This document shows, one piece after another, positions 37,001 through 47,680 of a stretch of DNA of 64,000 nucleotides. The stretch comes from Apostichopus japonicus (Eukaryota > Echinodermata > Holothuroidea > Aspidochirotida > Stichopodidae): the NCBI RefSeq assembly GCF_037975245.1, contig NC_092564.1, positions 16,942,984-17,006,983 of the forward strand, written 5' to 3'. Both the position numbers and the translations under genes were made by a program. Every line of letters starts with the position of its first letter. Position 1 is the first letter of the stretch. A model generated the notes under the pieces. That model made no database searches, was not told the origin of the DNA, and worked only from the letters and a program-made list of their open reading frames with translations.

Positions 37001-40000
37001 TTCTTGAGATGAAGATGTGATGAGTTCTGAAGAAGTGTTTACGTAGATCTTTCCTTCCAGTACTTTAACCGTGTACATCTGTTGCTATAAAGAGAAACAG
37101 AAGTCAAGAAACAAAAAATCAGTGATTTTGTATAAAAGGAACTGCAAACAGTAAGCCAAAAATGGCATCAGTAATAATGGTAGCAGATTTAGCAGAGAAG
37201 GCATTGCCTGTGTGTATGTTTATGCCATGAGAACCTGAGAAACAAAGATGTCACAAAGTTAAATACATACCATACCGATACATGTTTCAAAACTGTCAAA
37301 TGACTGTACAAGCAATAAGTGATGCATAAGTATGTAAATATCTAATCTTTTGTCCTCTCTTTCTGTATTTTCCATTGTCCTCATTATATTCTTTATCTGC
37401 AGTGTACAAGTCCTTTTATGTGTGTACTTCTATCCAGAACATTCTTGGGAACTTATGGGGAAAGGATTAAAATAAGTATTGCACTTCTGTTTTTCGCCTT
37501 TTGAATCCAACAACGGTATAAACGATAAGTAAATATCCTTAAGAGTAGCAGAGAAAATATAATATGTACTCACTGTGCACTTTGTATGATAATTCTGAGA
37601 TATTTTGTTCATATTTGCTGGAAATAAAATATACTGTATGAATGCTATGAAACATGAAAATGAAATTTTGAAACAAGTTTTGTAAGTAAATTTGAAACTA
37701 TATGATAAGTTTCAATAGGCGCTGTTTAGTGTTTGTGTAACTTTGAAGCTCAGTGAAACTAATATTGATTTGGAAGGTTTAGATTCTCCTTGAACAATGA
37801 ATATCCTGGTGCAATATAAAACGGTTTTTAATGCCAAATACAACACAAAGACAAAAAATTATTCTTTCCCCTTCACAGTTGAATTTGCGAACCTGAAGGC
37901 CTGTTGGAGAGCTACCATCTTCTAGATTAAATGAATATCCATGCCAGGGACACACGATTGATATTCTACCTCCAATGTCCTCAATGTCACCTAAATCCAT
38001 TGGACCACCTGTAACAAAAAACCAAAAAACAAAAACAGTATACAGTTATATATGTTAAACATAACCGGCATTTTCATTTCCATACGATGTTGACATTGGT
38101 AAAAGAGTTCACAATAACACTTTTAACATTAAATTTGCAATCATATTGAGGGATATTGCAGTTCCAGACAATGTGATACTTTCATGGAAAACAAGAATGG
38201 TTCACATTGTTCATTGAAACCTCATCTCCATAGTCTTTTCAGTAACTGCATATATTGCTGATGGAATGGAACCTACATTAGTTGGGTAAACTCTCAATTC
38301 TTCCATGGTCACAGTGAGAGTTCAAAAAGTTTCTGTTGATTTTTTCTTCTTGATACATTTGAAATATTTGTTTAGCTGTTGAGGTTCTCTGCATGTAGAA
38401 CTTCATAAAAAAGGCAACTGTGTTGTAGAAATATTACTTACCTCTGTGAATAAGTGAGTTAAATATTATCCTGAAAAACAAACACATTTTCAACTGTATA
38501 TTATTCACTCTGTTGTTGCCTGATGTTTTCAAAACATGAAACCAAGTTTGAAAACAAGAAAACAAATTTATTTGTCATGCAAAATATTTTGAGGATTTTG
38601 GGTTTGCATTATATTGTAGATGCAGAAAAATTCTAGCCGTTTCATTGATCAATCATTTTCAGCCAACTAAAGATTCTTTTTACTCTCTCTTACCAGCGTG
38701 TGGACATGATGCATCCATGGCAAAAAATTTGTCGGGTGAAACAAAAACAATAACCATGTCTTCTCCATCTTCTGAAGAAATTCTGAAAGTAAAAATATGA
38801 CAATTAAGTCATGCAGCAGTTTTGAAACAGATATATTAAGCTGTTAGAGAGAAGCTAAGAACATTAAATACAATAAGGCTGCACCACTTGGCGGCCTTCG
38901 TACAGCATAATCACAGTTGTGATCCTAGAGCCAAACCATTTTTTCTAGGTACAATTAATACATGAAGTTATACTTTCTGATTAGCCAACTTTTATGCAGA
39001 TAAAGAAGAAGAAGAATCCTTCATGTGAAGAAGAGAAGGTTTGGAAATGACACGCTAGGTAGAGAAGGTTGTTTTAATAGGCCTTCTGGGTTGTCCCACT
39101 CATTGAACATTAAAGGATGAGTCTAAGCTCACAATTAAATTTGATTTGTTGTAATCATAACAAAAGATCAACCTACTGTTTGTTGTATATATTCCTCATC
39201 ACTAAAAAGTTTTTCAGAATCGAACCTTTTCTGTAAGTTGGTGACACTCATGAATTTAAGTAACTTGGCAGCTTTGCAAATAATTCACTCTTGGTGTGGG
39301 AATTGCCTTGTGTAACATTTTTTTGAACGGTGTAAACAGTAAAAACAGATAGTTAGTTGAACCTACTAAAGGTAGCCAGTAAAGGCCCAAAATTATGGCG
39401 TGCTATAATTGCTATAAGTTTTCATAAGTACTTTTCTGGAGGCCTTTACTCTCCAAATTGTTCTCAGACATTTTTAAGGAACACACAAGATGACTGAATG
39501 TCCCAGTGAGGAAAATTTCCCCGTAGGTTGTAATATGAACAGTTTGAGAATTTTGACCAAAGGTGACCATATTTGAATATCTAGCATATTTGGGGCCAAT
39601 ACAGCATACAAATACACAGACCATTAGGTCAATTCCTGAGATGCAATGCAAAAGTCAATTGGCAAACATTTGATAGTTTTACTAAGTTGATACTACTGTA
39701 CATGCACTACAACTTCATAACTATATATATAGCAACCCCAAATCTGAAACAATCAATGACCATTAACAGTAACGTTTGCACTGAGGAGGCAACACCATCA
39801 GTAATTTAGAGTTAAAAGAGCATCCTAGAAATTTAAATGCTATTTTAATGCCGAACATCTTGAAACCAGAATAACTGTATATTTGACAAATGAGTAGCAC
39901 ACAAATTTGTCATTTTTCTTTTTCTTATGACATATCAAGACTAAATTCTGCCAAGTCATCCTTTTCATAGTTAATTGCATTTTATGTTTGGTGGTAATTT

Positions 40001-40285
40001 TATGTCATTCTGGCCAGCCCAATATACTTACTAACAAACTACCGAAAAGTGAGGGGTGAGAAAACAATATCAGCAATATGTCTACTTGGGTGGCTCATTC
40101 TCATCTGGAGCATCACCTAAGGAAACTGCTTAGGTGAGTTAGGCCTTGATCACACTTAATTAAATACTGTACCTTGTACACTTCTTTGCCTTGAAATTTT
40201 CCACTGTCCCAATACATTGCCAACGATTGGAGTCAACAACTTCCTTCAACGCTGTCACTAAATCTGTTGAAAATTCTTGATTCAT
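25014..40285 (-). CDS. Rieske [2Fe-2S] plus DUF455 ferritin-like fusion protein
   Basis: Twelve coding exons, 5' to 3': 40285-40173, 38782-38694, 38008-37893, 37078-36976, 36106-36015, 35703-35554, 34729-34559, 33265-33196, 31482-31404, 29711-29508, 27287-27227 and 25052-25014. All junction phases fit, giving 428 residues. Residues about 20-120 form an RFESD-like Rieske domain with cluster ligands C64-P-H66 and C87-P-W-H90 (CPHAGG, IVCPWHGYSF). Residues about 142-428 match DUF455, including ARFSRIQ, DEAKHFNLLQGRLKELG, ARLAIVHMVHEARGLD, DEITHVAAGMKWF, FLKPPFNEEGRSIAG and WYIPL. Likely diiron ligands are E235, E276xxH279, E326 and E359xxH362, the ferritin-like E/ExxH/E/ExxH pattern. No signal peptide is visible. 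By family analogy it is a soluble redox enzyme, the Rieske centre perhaps feeding electrons to the diiron site; its substrate is unknown. The last exon codes only twelve residues. Confidence 0.92.
25960..27125. repeat. 60-bp minisatellite, about 18 units
   Basis: Units contain 'tagtacaggtctgagtatgt', 'cactacaggtaac' and 'tctatagaatacgaatacat'. Successive units at 26341, 26401 and 26461 are exactly 60 bp apart, while outer units are shorter or carry changes (cgacgaatac; aatgctatgg). The array fills the 3' half of the last intron of the Rieske-DUF455 gene, between the exons at 27227 and 25052. Open frames across it are artefacts of a period divisible by three. Confidence 0.95.
27451..29097 (+). 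mobile_element. hAT DNA transposon derivative with BED-finger frame
   Basis: The termini are CAGGGTTGTT and AACAACCCTG, with subterminal arrays of 'gatttaaatc' and 'gattttttt' on both sides. Exact 8-bp duplications GATATAAT flank it at 27443-27450 and 29098-29105. The 1647-bp element lacks a DDE/RNase H-like transposase body and hAT dimerisation domain, so it is an internally deleted, non-autonomous copy. It retains the BED-finger coding start described separately. It is inserted between the last two internal exons (29508 and 27287) of the Rieske-DUF455 gene, in antisense orientation to it. Confidence 0.93.
28397..28732 (+). CDS. BED-type zinc finger, hAT transposase 5' exon remnant
   Basis: The 111-codon frame opens MSGRKQDAIWHHFKKI and contains W10, F13, C28-x2-C31 and H45-x3-C49, the BED finger pattern, with the usual CGHELQGLVKRMKIHYNKC context. 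BED fingers form the N-terminal DNA-binding part of many hAT transposases. Here the rest of the transposase is absent; after about residue 60 the frame loses any family likeness. It could give a DNA-binding-only product or be non-functional. It lies inside the 27451-29097 element. Confidence 0.8.
   Translation: MSGRKQDAIWHHFKKIPSNTMTGCRAKCNNCGHELQGLVKRMKIHYNKCSGKEDEGGASTSTPAHGDTTGYNERNGHLLSITTELCRNKTNHAIHHSIYHMHAYNFHGIKI
31104..31222 (+). mobile_element. SINE family A, 5'-truncated copy
   Basis: Matches the 3' body and tail of the element at 18489-18790: 'gaagccacccgatgtgtaag', 'ggcttctcccacattggtag', 'aaaattactgctgatt' and an (ATT)n/(AAT)n tail. The head with the Pol III boxes is missing, typical of incomplete target-primed reverse transcription. 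It lies in the intron between the 31404 and 29711 exons. Confidence 0.75.
32656..32900 (+). mobile_element. tRNA-derived SINE (family B), copy 1
   Basis: The head has A-box-like 'gtgttagctcagtg' and B-box 'ggttcgagtca'. The body includes 'atgtatgtcgtccagttaca', 'tcatggacgtgaaatatt', 'cttgcggctttgataagcca' and 'gagttcctgctagcaggagg', with a (CATA)n tail. It closely matches 63725-63960. It is inserted antisense in an intron of the Rieske-DUF455 gene. Confidence 0.88.
34785..34882. repeat. (AAT)n-type microsatellite
   Basis: An imperfect run of 'aataat' and 'taataa' units, with 'aacaacaac' interruptions, lies just upstream of the 34729 exon in transcription order. It resembles the tails of nearby SINEs but has no attached body. 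Confidence 0.8.
38442..38470 (-). other. Candidate unproductive microexon in the Rieske gene
   Basis: A 29-nt stretch is bounded by a strong acceptor (TTTTTCAG) and a perfect donor (GAG/GTAAGT) between the two Rieske exons. Its inclusion would place an in-frame TAA directly after the first half of the cluster motif. Direct joining of the flanking exons gives CPHAGGP as in RFESD, so the productive mRNA must skip it. It could be a regulatory poison exon or a decoy. Confidence 0.35.
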
Positions 40286-41462
40286 TTCTACCATCAGAAA
40301 AAACAATAAAAACAAGAGAGGCTGGGTTGTAATGGTAAATGCACAAGAGGTCTACAATAATGTAAGAAATGCAGTTGTTACATTCAAAACTAACGTTAGT
40401 GATGCCTGGTCTAAGTGATAACGTTACAACTTACAGTAGCCAAAAGTTAGTCTACTGTAGTTGCCGAAATACTATAGTTACTAAGGAAAGAACACTTCGG
40501 TTCTTTGTCTCTCCAAGCTATGTGCTTTGATAATTTAGGGCCTGATTTTTCAATTCAGCTAAGCCGACAAAGCTTTAAACAGATTAAACTATACGTATTC
40601 CAAATGTAAAATTGACAGGCTTCACGGTTGAAATAAATAATATACTTTGTAATGAAAGTAATCCAGGAAAGAACCTGGGCACAAAAAACCAACAACTGAA
40701 CCGCTCTCAACCCCAGTTCCTGTGCTGGTGACTGTGTGATCATAGTCAGGTGTGTATCACGATTCCCCTAGAGGAGGAACATAATGCTACACATGATCTG
40801 AGCCAAAAGGCGGAGAAATGGTTGAAATACCTATTATATATATAACATTAGGCTAGGCCTAAAGTGCACTTACTGTGCAATGTATAGAACTTGAAGGCTG
40901 GTATGCATTTGTTAGGACTAGTTAGTAGTTACACGAGAAACGATATTAGAGATAGATATTAGACTAGTTCTTGTCATAATATGTTCGATTGCAACAGAGA
41001 TACCGGAGTAAATGACTTAATTTTTATCCAAATACCGTTTTAACATTGACACTTACTTAAATTTATTACTCTGCATTCAAATCGTGCTGCTTTACTTCAC
41101 GCTGGCTTGTTGATTTCATTTCACAAGATCACAAGGCTAATGGGCATGGTAATAGTTCAATACATACTGTAATGCACTGTCCATTAGATTCATTGTAGAA
41201 AATAAACTTTATTACATTATATCGGAGCTACATTTCTAAAATAATAAACGTGATCGTAAGATCTTTTGGTTCCCTCTTGGTCGTATTGTTAATAAAACTA
41301 AAGTTAAGGTTCTTAAGATAGACAACAGATTTTTCTAATTTCGCTAAACTGCTCCCTATGTTCTTTTCATCAAGTTTGGCAGGATACGAGCGAGAGAGTT
41401 ATCTTAATCTTAGCCTTATTTAATTCTCATTCTCAACCAGTCAATCTTGCGAGAGTTCAGCT
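40286..41462. promoter_or_regulatory. Shared upstream region of divergent Rieske-DUF455 and MTX2
   Basis: The two start codons are 1177 bp apart on opposite strands. The Rieske-DUF455 side has an acceptor-like TTTTTTCTGATGGTAG just before its ATG, suggesting a spliced 5' untranslated exon further right. No TATA box is evident at either side. The second U2-headed element lies inside this region, so a repeat has been inserted between the two 5' ends. Confidence 0.55.
40661..40817 (-). mobile_element. U2 snRNA-headed SINE-like element, copy 2
   Basis: Minus-strand head TTTCTCCGCC TTTTGGCTCA and then GATCATGTGTAG, similar to U2 but more diverged than copy 1. The body is shared with 12350-12523: GATCACACAGTCAC, GGAACTGGGGTTGAGAGCGG, and a terminal GCCCAGGTTCTTTCCTGG arm. 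Body conservation outside U2 shows a real repeat family. It sits between the divergent Rieske-DUF455 and MTX2 starts. Confidence 0.75.
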
Positions 41463-44400
41463 ATGATGGCGTCCTTGGTTGAAGAGGCAGCACAAATACA
41501 TGCTCAAGGTGACATTTAATTCGCTTGCATTACTATAAATTTATTATAATTTGATTTATCAAATTACACTCTCTCTTACTCCTAGCCTAACGTAGTGGAT
41601 GGTCTAACTCGTACTGTAGACCTAAGCCTAGGCCTACATTGTCTCAACTATACTGTAGGCCTGCACATCTAGTGCTACAGTAGACTACAGTGATCGGACT
41701 TAAGTCTTATCTTGGTGCAGGTACAACCAATGTTAATTCTATTGTTGAACACTACCTAGCATTAGCTTCCAAAGAATGTTCAACTTGTCTTACCTAAAAT
41801 TAATAGGCCATTACTGCTTGCTATACGTTGTTTAGGCTAGCTAGTAATACTGCAATCCAAAATTGCAGTGGTATGGAGAATATTAGACATACAGTAGTTA
41901 GGCTTCACAATTTAAGGATGTAAGTCTTGTCAGAAAAACTGTTCTTGGCAGCATTTAAAGACGACAGCAATTTGTATATACAAGGTTGATTTAGACTGGC
42001 TTTTCTCAACAGGTAGGCCTAATCTAGTCAAGTTTGCACAGTGATATCATTGATTTGTGACATACAGTACTGACTGCACATTGCACAAACTTGTCTCATT
42101 TGTTAAAAAACAATTTTGCATACACTGTGCACAAATGTGTGTAGTTAGAGCTAGGGATGCACCCGATATCCGGTTCCGGTTCCGGCCGGATATTTTTCAA
42201 AATCCGGCCGGATCTTTTTCAAAATCTGGCCTGAATCATCCCTTAAAAAGGTGTTGGTATTAACTAAAATCAATGTAAACTATTTCCAAAAATTAATAAA
42301 AACATTCAAAGTAAGGAAAAATTAGGTTTAACATGTTTAATTTAATTTTCTCAATGGTCTGACCCACTGTTTCTAAAGATCAACCAAAACAATACAACTT
42401 CTGTAATTATATGAAGCTATATACAACAAATACAGTTTGCAGTGAAATCATTTCTTGCAGCCTTCATCAGTTTAATATTGTAGTTATTTCATTAAAGAAT
42501 GTAGATTACACCACTTCAAGTCATATTTAATCTCATAAATGGGGTCTTAATTTCACCTTCTTTATAATATGCATATACCTCACCTAAGATTTGCTCCTTG
42601 TTTCATACTTCTACTTCTTATTAATGATTTTCTTTTGTGTTATGAAAAAATCCGGTTCCGGCCGGATTTTATCCGGCTGGATTTCACGTACTATCCGGCA
42701 AAATCCGGTTCCGGCCGGATCCAAAAATTTGGATCCGGTGCATCCCTAGTTAGAGCAATATTCTGGTGGCTGATGTTGATTGTTTAACGAAAATGCTGAC
42801 AAATTCTCTGTACCTGTCAGATCAAAACCACATGCCTGTAGCCTCATAACATTTTGTATGATGAAGCTAGGATTTTTTTCATTTTGTGATATTTTTTATT
42901 GTTAGTAATGCTATCATGGCATTTGAAATGAAAATGCCTGTTTTACTTATCTTTATAATATTGAAATCACTTGATAATAATATTCATTTAAATACACAGA
43001 AGAAAACAATTTTTCTACATATTACAAATGTACAAAAAAGTACAAATGGGTTACAATGTCTGTCACCTGGATTTCCCTTTCATGACTTATGACCTCTAAT
43101 TAAAATTACCATTCATGGTTTTCTTTTACATATCCATTTTGTGTTTTGAGTGTCTAAGATTATATCAAATTTTAGTTTGTTTCCTCTTTTTGTTCTTTTT
43201 TAATACTATGGTAGGGCTGGAGAGCAACTTACAAGGAGGAGGCATTGACGAAGAGCTGGAACTATATCAACCCTTTCAAAGTAAGAATTGTTGTCACTTC
43301 AATGAAGCCATGCGAATGAAAGTTTTCAAGTTAACGTCCACCGCCCTCATGCTCCAAAGGGTCCCGGTGAAAAGTTTCATTCCTTATGAAAAATTTCATT
43401 ATTCACACGAAAACGAGCCCCAAGACATCAAACCCCTGTACAAAGGCATATTATGAATTGATCGCACTGTATCTACAATACATGTTTGCATTGCAGTAGT
43501 TTCCAAACCTGATCTACATCAGTGATATATGGTTTAACCGTAGATTCTGAATGACGTTTACCTTTGATGGATAATGAATCTTTTAAATGGGTTTTTATCT
43601 TTTATGGAAGTGTCAATGGCAACTTTGTGAAATTAACAAATTATGTTCGAAAGTTATAATCTGTCAGCTTTGCATACATTGCATACATTAAGCTATCCAG
43701 CCTAATGTATCGTGTTTACTTGTAGACCTTGATGGATCACAAATCCAACATAGAATCTTATTGGATTGCCTTCACATGAACAAAATATGTAATTGCCCTA
43801 TGAAAGCCTATGTAGAGTGGTTTTGTCAATTAAGTAGCACTAAATACTGTACGTTTAGTCGTTTACTGTATACTGGGTTTGCACTGAAATCCTGGAAGAA
43901 ACTTGCTATTATGTACTGAATACTGGATAAATGAAACAAAAAAGCTTTCATTCCCATAACTGGTATCAAATATAGATCTGTACCAACAAATAGTCCTTTC
44001 ATCAACAACACAGTATCCAAGGTTGAAATTCAACACCCTTTTTTCCCTGATACAGTCTAATGCATCACACGTTACGGTGTAGGCATTAAAAGTGTATTAC
44101 AATTTTCCTGTTAAATATTGTAAGTCATTTAAGGAGCTGATTACATGTGCTAGACTTGATGCAGTCCAGGCGTCGAAATACAGGCCATATACTGGCTATT
44201 CAAATGCAACTGTGGATTTCACTGTTTGCGAGTATAGTAAGAACGACAGCCTTGCATTTTTCTGCCAGTAGACTTTAGAATGTAAGCACATGATAAATCA
44301 GTTAACAACCGTGAGTCGTAGAATCAGCATGATTGCCATACCTAAAATCCTGCACAATAACTGATGTGTGTTGTTATTTAGGAAAATGTCAACTACAGGT

Positions 44401-47400
44401 GTGAACTTGATTTTTAACCAGAAGGTTCTTTCAGTGGCTAAAACTCTGGAATTCTAGGCCAGTGTTCAGGTAGTCAGGACACTTTGATTGATGAGCATTG
44501 TTTCATCTTCCAACTAATGAGTAATATTCAGTATTAACAAGTTCTTTCATCTGCTTCTCTCCAGAGGATCAAATAACTTTACCCGAGGAAGTTCAGTGTA
44601 TGGCAGTCAAGACTCTTCTTCATATGTGCAAAATTCCGTTTTCTCTCAGATTGAGGGCGAATGCAGAGAACATGTCCCCATCAGGTATGATACAATAAAG
44701 GCTCGACTTATCTAAACACTGGCTTGACATGTTTGTGCCCTTTTAAAATATTATATATTCCACTTTTGATTGTTGAATGTTTATTGAAACCAGTATAAAT
44801 ATAATAATAAAACTTATTTATAAAAATATTTTCAGGATTTCTTTACAATTCTGCCAAAAAATTCTCTGTTTGTTCAAAGAGGATGGCCAATGTGCCGTTG
44901 GGGCAACATGTGAAGAAACATCCAAGTGGGCTGAGTGAAAACAAGTGAAAAGTTTTTTTAAGATCATCTTAGTTTAAGAAACTGTCCTTATACTGTAGCA
45001 AGTTACAGTATGTTTAAGTTATTTTCAATAAGGTGTATTTTTTTATCTACCACCTTTCCACATGAGTCGTAACTATAAGATGGTCAGGAATTTCCGAGTG
45101 TAGCAATGCTATTTAGTTTCTACTCACTGTTTAGTATTTGTTGACAACTCCTGTCTATTATTCTTACAGGTGGAGTACCTTTCATCAAAGTTGGACCCCA
45201 GATTGTGTCAGAATTTGATCCTATCGTTGAATATCTTGACTTGAAGGTAAGGTTGAACACATTCATCAAAATCAAAACATGAATAATTCCCAGAGTTGTC
45301 TCAATAAAAAAAAATTAAAAAGTTGTACATAATATCAAACAACTGGGGTTGAGATAACTTTGTAAGATCATTAAAAGTAAGCTGTTTGTGCCTGAGCGGG
45401 GTTTTGTTCTATCAAACAAAACTAAATTTACAGCAAATGTTTTTACCCTTTTTATTTCAATATCATTTTAAGATTGCATAAGAAAAATAGTCACACTAGT
45501 AAATTACACTCGTCCGGCTATTGTCAACGCATTATTCCCCTCCCCTTTGTAGATGACCATTCAGTTAGTATAGAATGTGAATGGCTGTAGTGAGGCACTA
45601 AGGAAAGTCTAATTTGAAAAATTTGTTACTTCCCGTAGGGTATTTCCCTGTCACGTGAGCTCAGCGGTTCTCAGAGATCTGAAATGAAGGCGTATATGGC
45701 ATTGACTGTCAATAGACTATACAGTGCAGAGGTAAGAAAGAATTTCTGTCTCTTTATCATGAATACTGTCACTCGCATATATACTGTTTCCTATTTTCAT
45801 TTTTTTTTTGGTGGGGGGGGGAGGGAGGGTGTAGGAGAGGCAGGATGGTGGAGAGGGAAATTGAAGAACCATGAGGAGGTGGATTGAGCAAGGGGGAAGG
45901 AAATCAGCAAGGGGATAAGTAAGAAGAGAGAGCTTTGTAAAGAAAAGGCGAAAGAGTTAAAACAGAAGTAGATGTTTTGCATGCAGCTGTAACAGAACTG
46001 CTAATGCATTTTGAGATGTGTTCTGTGTGGTTTGTAGGTATTTGTTGCTTGTGCTGAATTATTTAAAAACATGACATACTAGTACAAACTGCATAGTGAT
46101 GTAAGAAAAAATTCTGATGGTAAAGTCCTAGTTGGACTCCTTTTTTTGTAAGTGTTTGTGGAGAACCAAACTGTGATACTCCCTGACTAGTCTCTTCTTT
46201 TGCTCAAGTCAGTTAATTTTTTATCTTCCACTTGTGGTCATCATTTCTCAATCCTGGTATAAACAGGTTTACCTCTCCTGGTGCTGTGAGACGATTGCCA
46301 ACAAGGTAACGAAACCAAGGTATGGTGCACCGTATCCCTGGCCGTTGAATAAACTACTTCCTTGGTACAAGCAACGGGAGGCCAAGAAATATCTCAAGGT
46401 CCAAGGTTGGCTGGAAAAATCTCAAGATGAGGTCTGTAAAGATGATCATTGGAACACTTAATGAAATTATGAAGAAGTGTTAGAGGACCTATCAACCCCC
46501 CCCCCCCCCCCCCTTGTTCTCTCCATCCTTTCTTATAACCTTGCTCATTTCGTTTTAAAACTTTCCCCTAAGGCACAGCTGGTCATCTTGAATCCTCCCT
46601 TTTCCAGCTAACAATTTTGTAACAGCTCCACGGCTGTTTGATTCCTGAAGACTTCTGCTTTGGGTTTATATGTCCCACATTGCAGACTTCATTATCATTT
46701 TCTGCTGAAACTGTGAAAGAATTAAATTATTTGATAGCATTTTCAAAATATGCAGAGCAGTATTCCCAATAAGGAGTTCTTTCTTTCCGAGTGATCATGG
46801 TTAATTGTGTGTGTATGTGTGTTTTCTTATCTCTGTGTATATTGTAGTCAATCGACTTGCTTTAATTGAAATATACAGGGTACGTTCTTTGTCATATCAT
46901 TCCCAGTGTTATAGATAACTTTGAAATGTCACTGTGTACATTTTTTGGCGTTCTTGACGCTTAAATCCAATTAATTTTTTTTCTTCTTCTTTTCCGTAGG
47001 TATACGAGGAACTCAAAATGGCATGTAAAGCTCTCTCTGATAAGCTCGACGACCAGTATTACTTTTTTCTGGACAGGTAAGCTTTGTCACTGTAACGTAT
47101 GTTGTGTGTTTGTATGTTGTATGTTTCAGGTCATGAGCTTTCTTTCTTCCATTGAAGCTCAAATTTGAAAATTTTGTAATTTTTGTATAATTTTGAAAAT
47201 TCTGCCTTATGATGTTTGAGAACTTGTGGTAAAATGGAAGGTGCTGTGATGTAAAATTGTTCTATATTTTGCACCTTTAACATAATGTTGAAGAAATTTT
47301 GAATGTCTAGGTTGTACCGCATAAACGTGTTATATATAAATGTACTGTACACTAGTATTTTTATTTTTAATATTTCTGTCTGCCAATTGGGGGAGGGGGG

Positions 47401-47680
47401 GAGGGCGGATGGTAATCCACACCATCTGATTTTGTGCTCGATCAGTATGTTTGGTTGGACCCCTGCCTTGGGTTCATTGAGACCAATGTTTTTTTTCTTC
47501 TTGTTTCAAAGGCCTTCAGAGCTGGATGCTCTAGTGTTCGGCCACCTCTACAGTCTCCTGACGTTTCAACTTATAGATGACAAAATGGCCGACATCGTCA
47601 ACAGCTTCCCAACTTTAACCAGATTTGTTGAGCGGATACAGGAAAACTACTTCATAGCTCCTGAGATGGACGATGTTTAA
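41463..47680 (+). CDS. MTX2: Metaxin-2, mitochondrial outer-membrane import factor
   Basis: Eight coding exons: 41463-41508, 43215-43280, 44565-44684, 45170-45246, 45639-45731, 46267-46431, 47000-47076 and 47512-47680, all in phase, encoding 270 residues (human MTX2 has 263). Diagnostic segments are LYQPFQ; HMCKIPFSLRLRANAENMSP with SGGVPFIKVG in the GST-N-like metaxin domain; RSEMKAYMALTVNRLYSAE; RYGAPYPWPLNKLLPWYKQ; and ELDALVFGHLYSLLTFQL in the GST-C-like domain. Family knowledge: metaxin 2 is a peripheral outer-membrane protein that pairs with metaxin 1 and the SAM50/MICOS assembly in beta-barrel insertion; it lacks its own membrane anchor, as here. Two adjacent in-frame ATGs (41463, 41466) make the exact start uncertain by one residue. 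Intron 1 contains a 597-bp hAT element. Confidence 0.95.
42152..42748 (+). mobile_element. Non-autonomous hAT element with 8-bp target duplication
   Basis: Inverted termini TAGGGATGCACC and GGTGCATCCCTA are followed by subterminal 'ccggttccggccggat' repeats on both sides. Exact 8-bp duplications GTTAGAGC lie at 42144-42151 and 42749-42756. It is 597 bp with no transposase frame. The many copies of 'tccggccgga' could act as transposase-binding sites. It is inserted in MTX2 intron 1. Confidence 0.93.
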
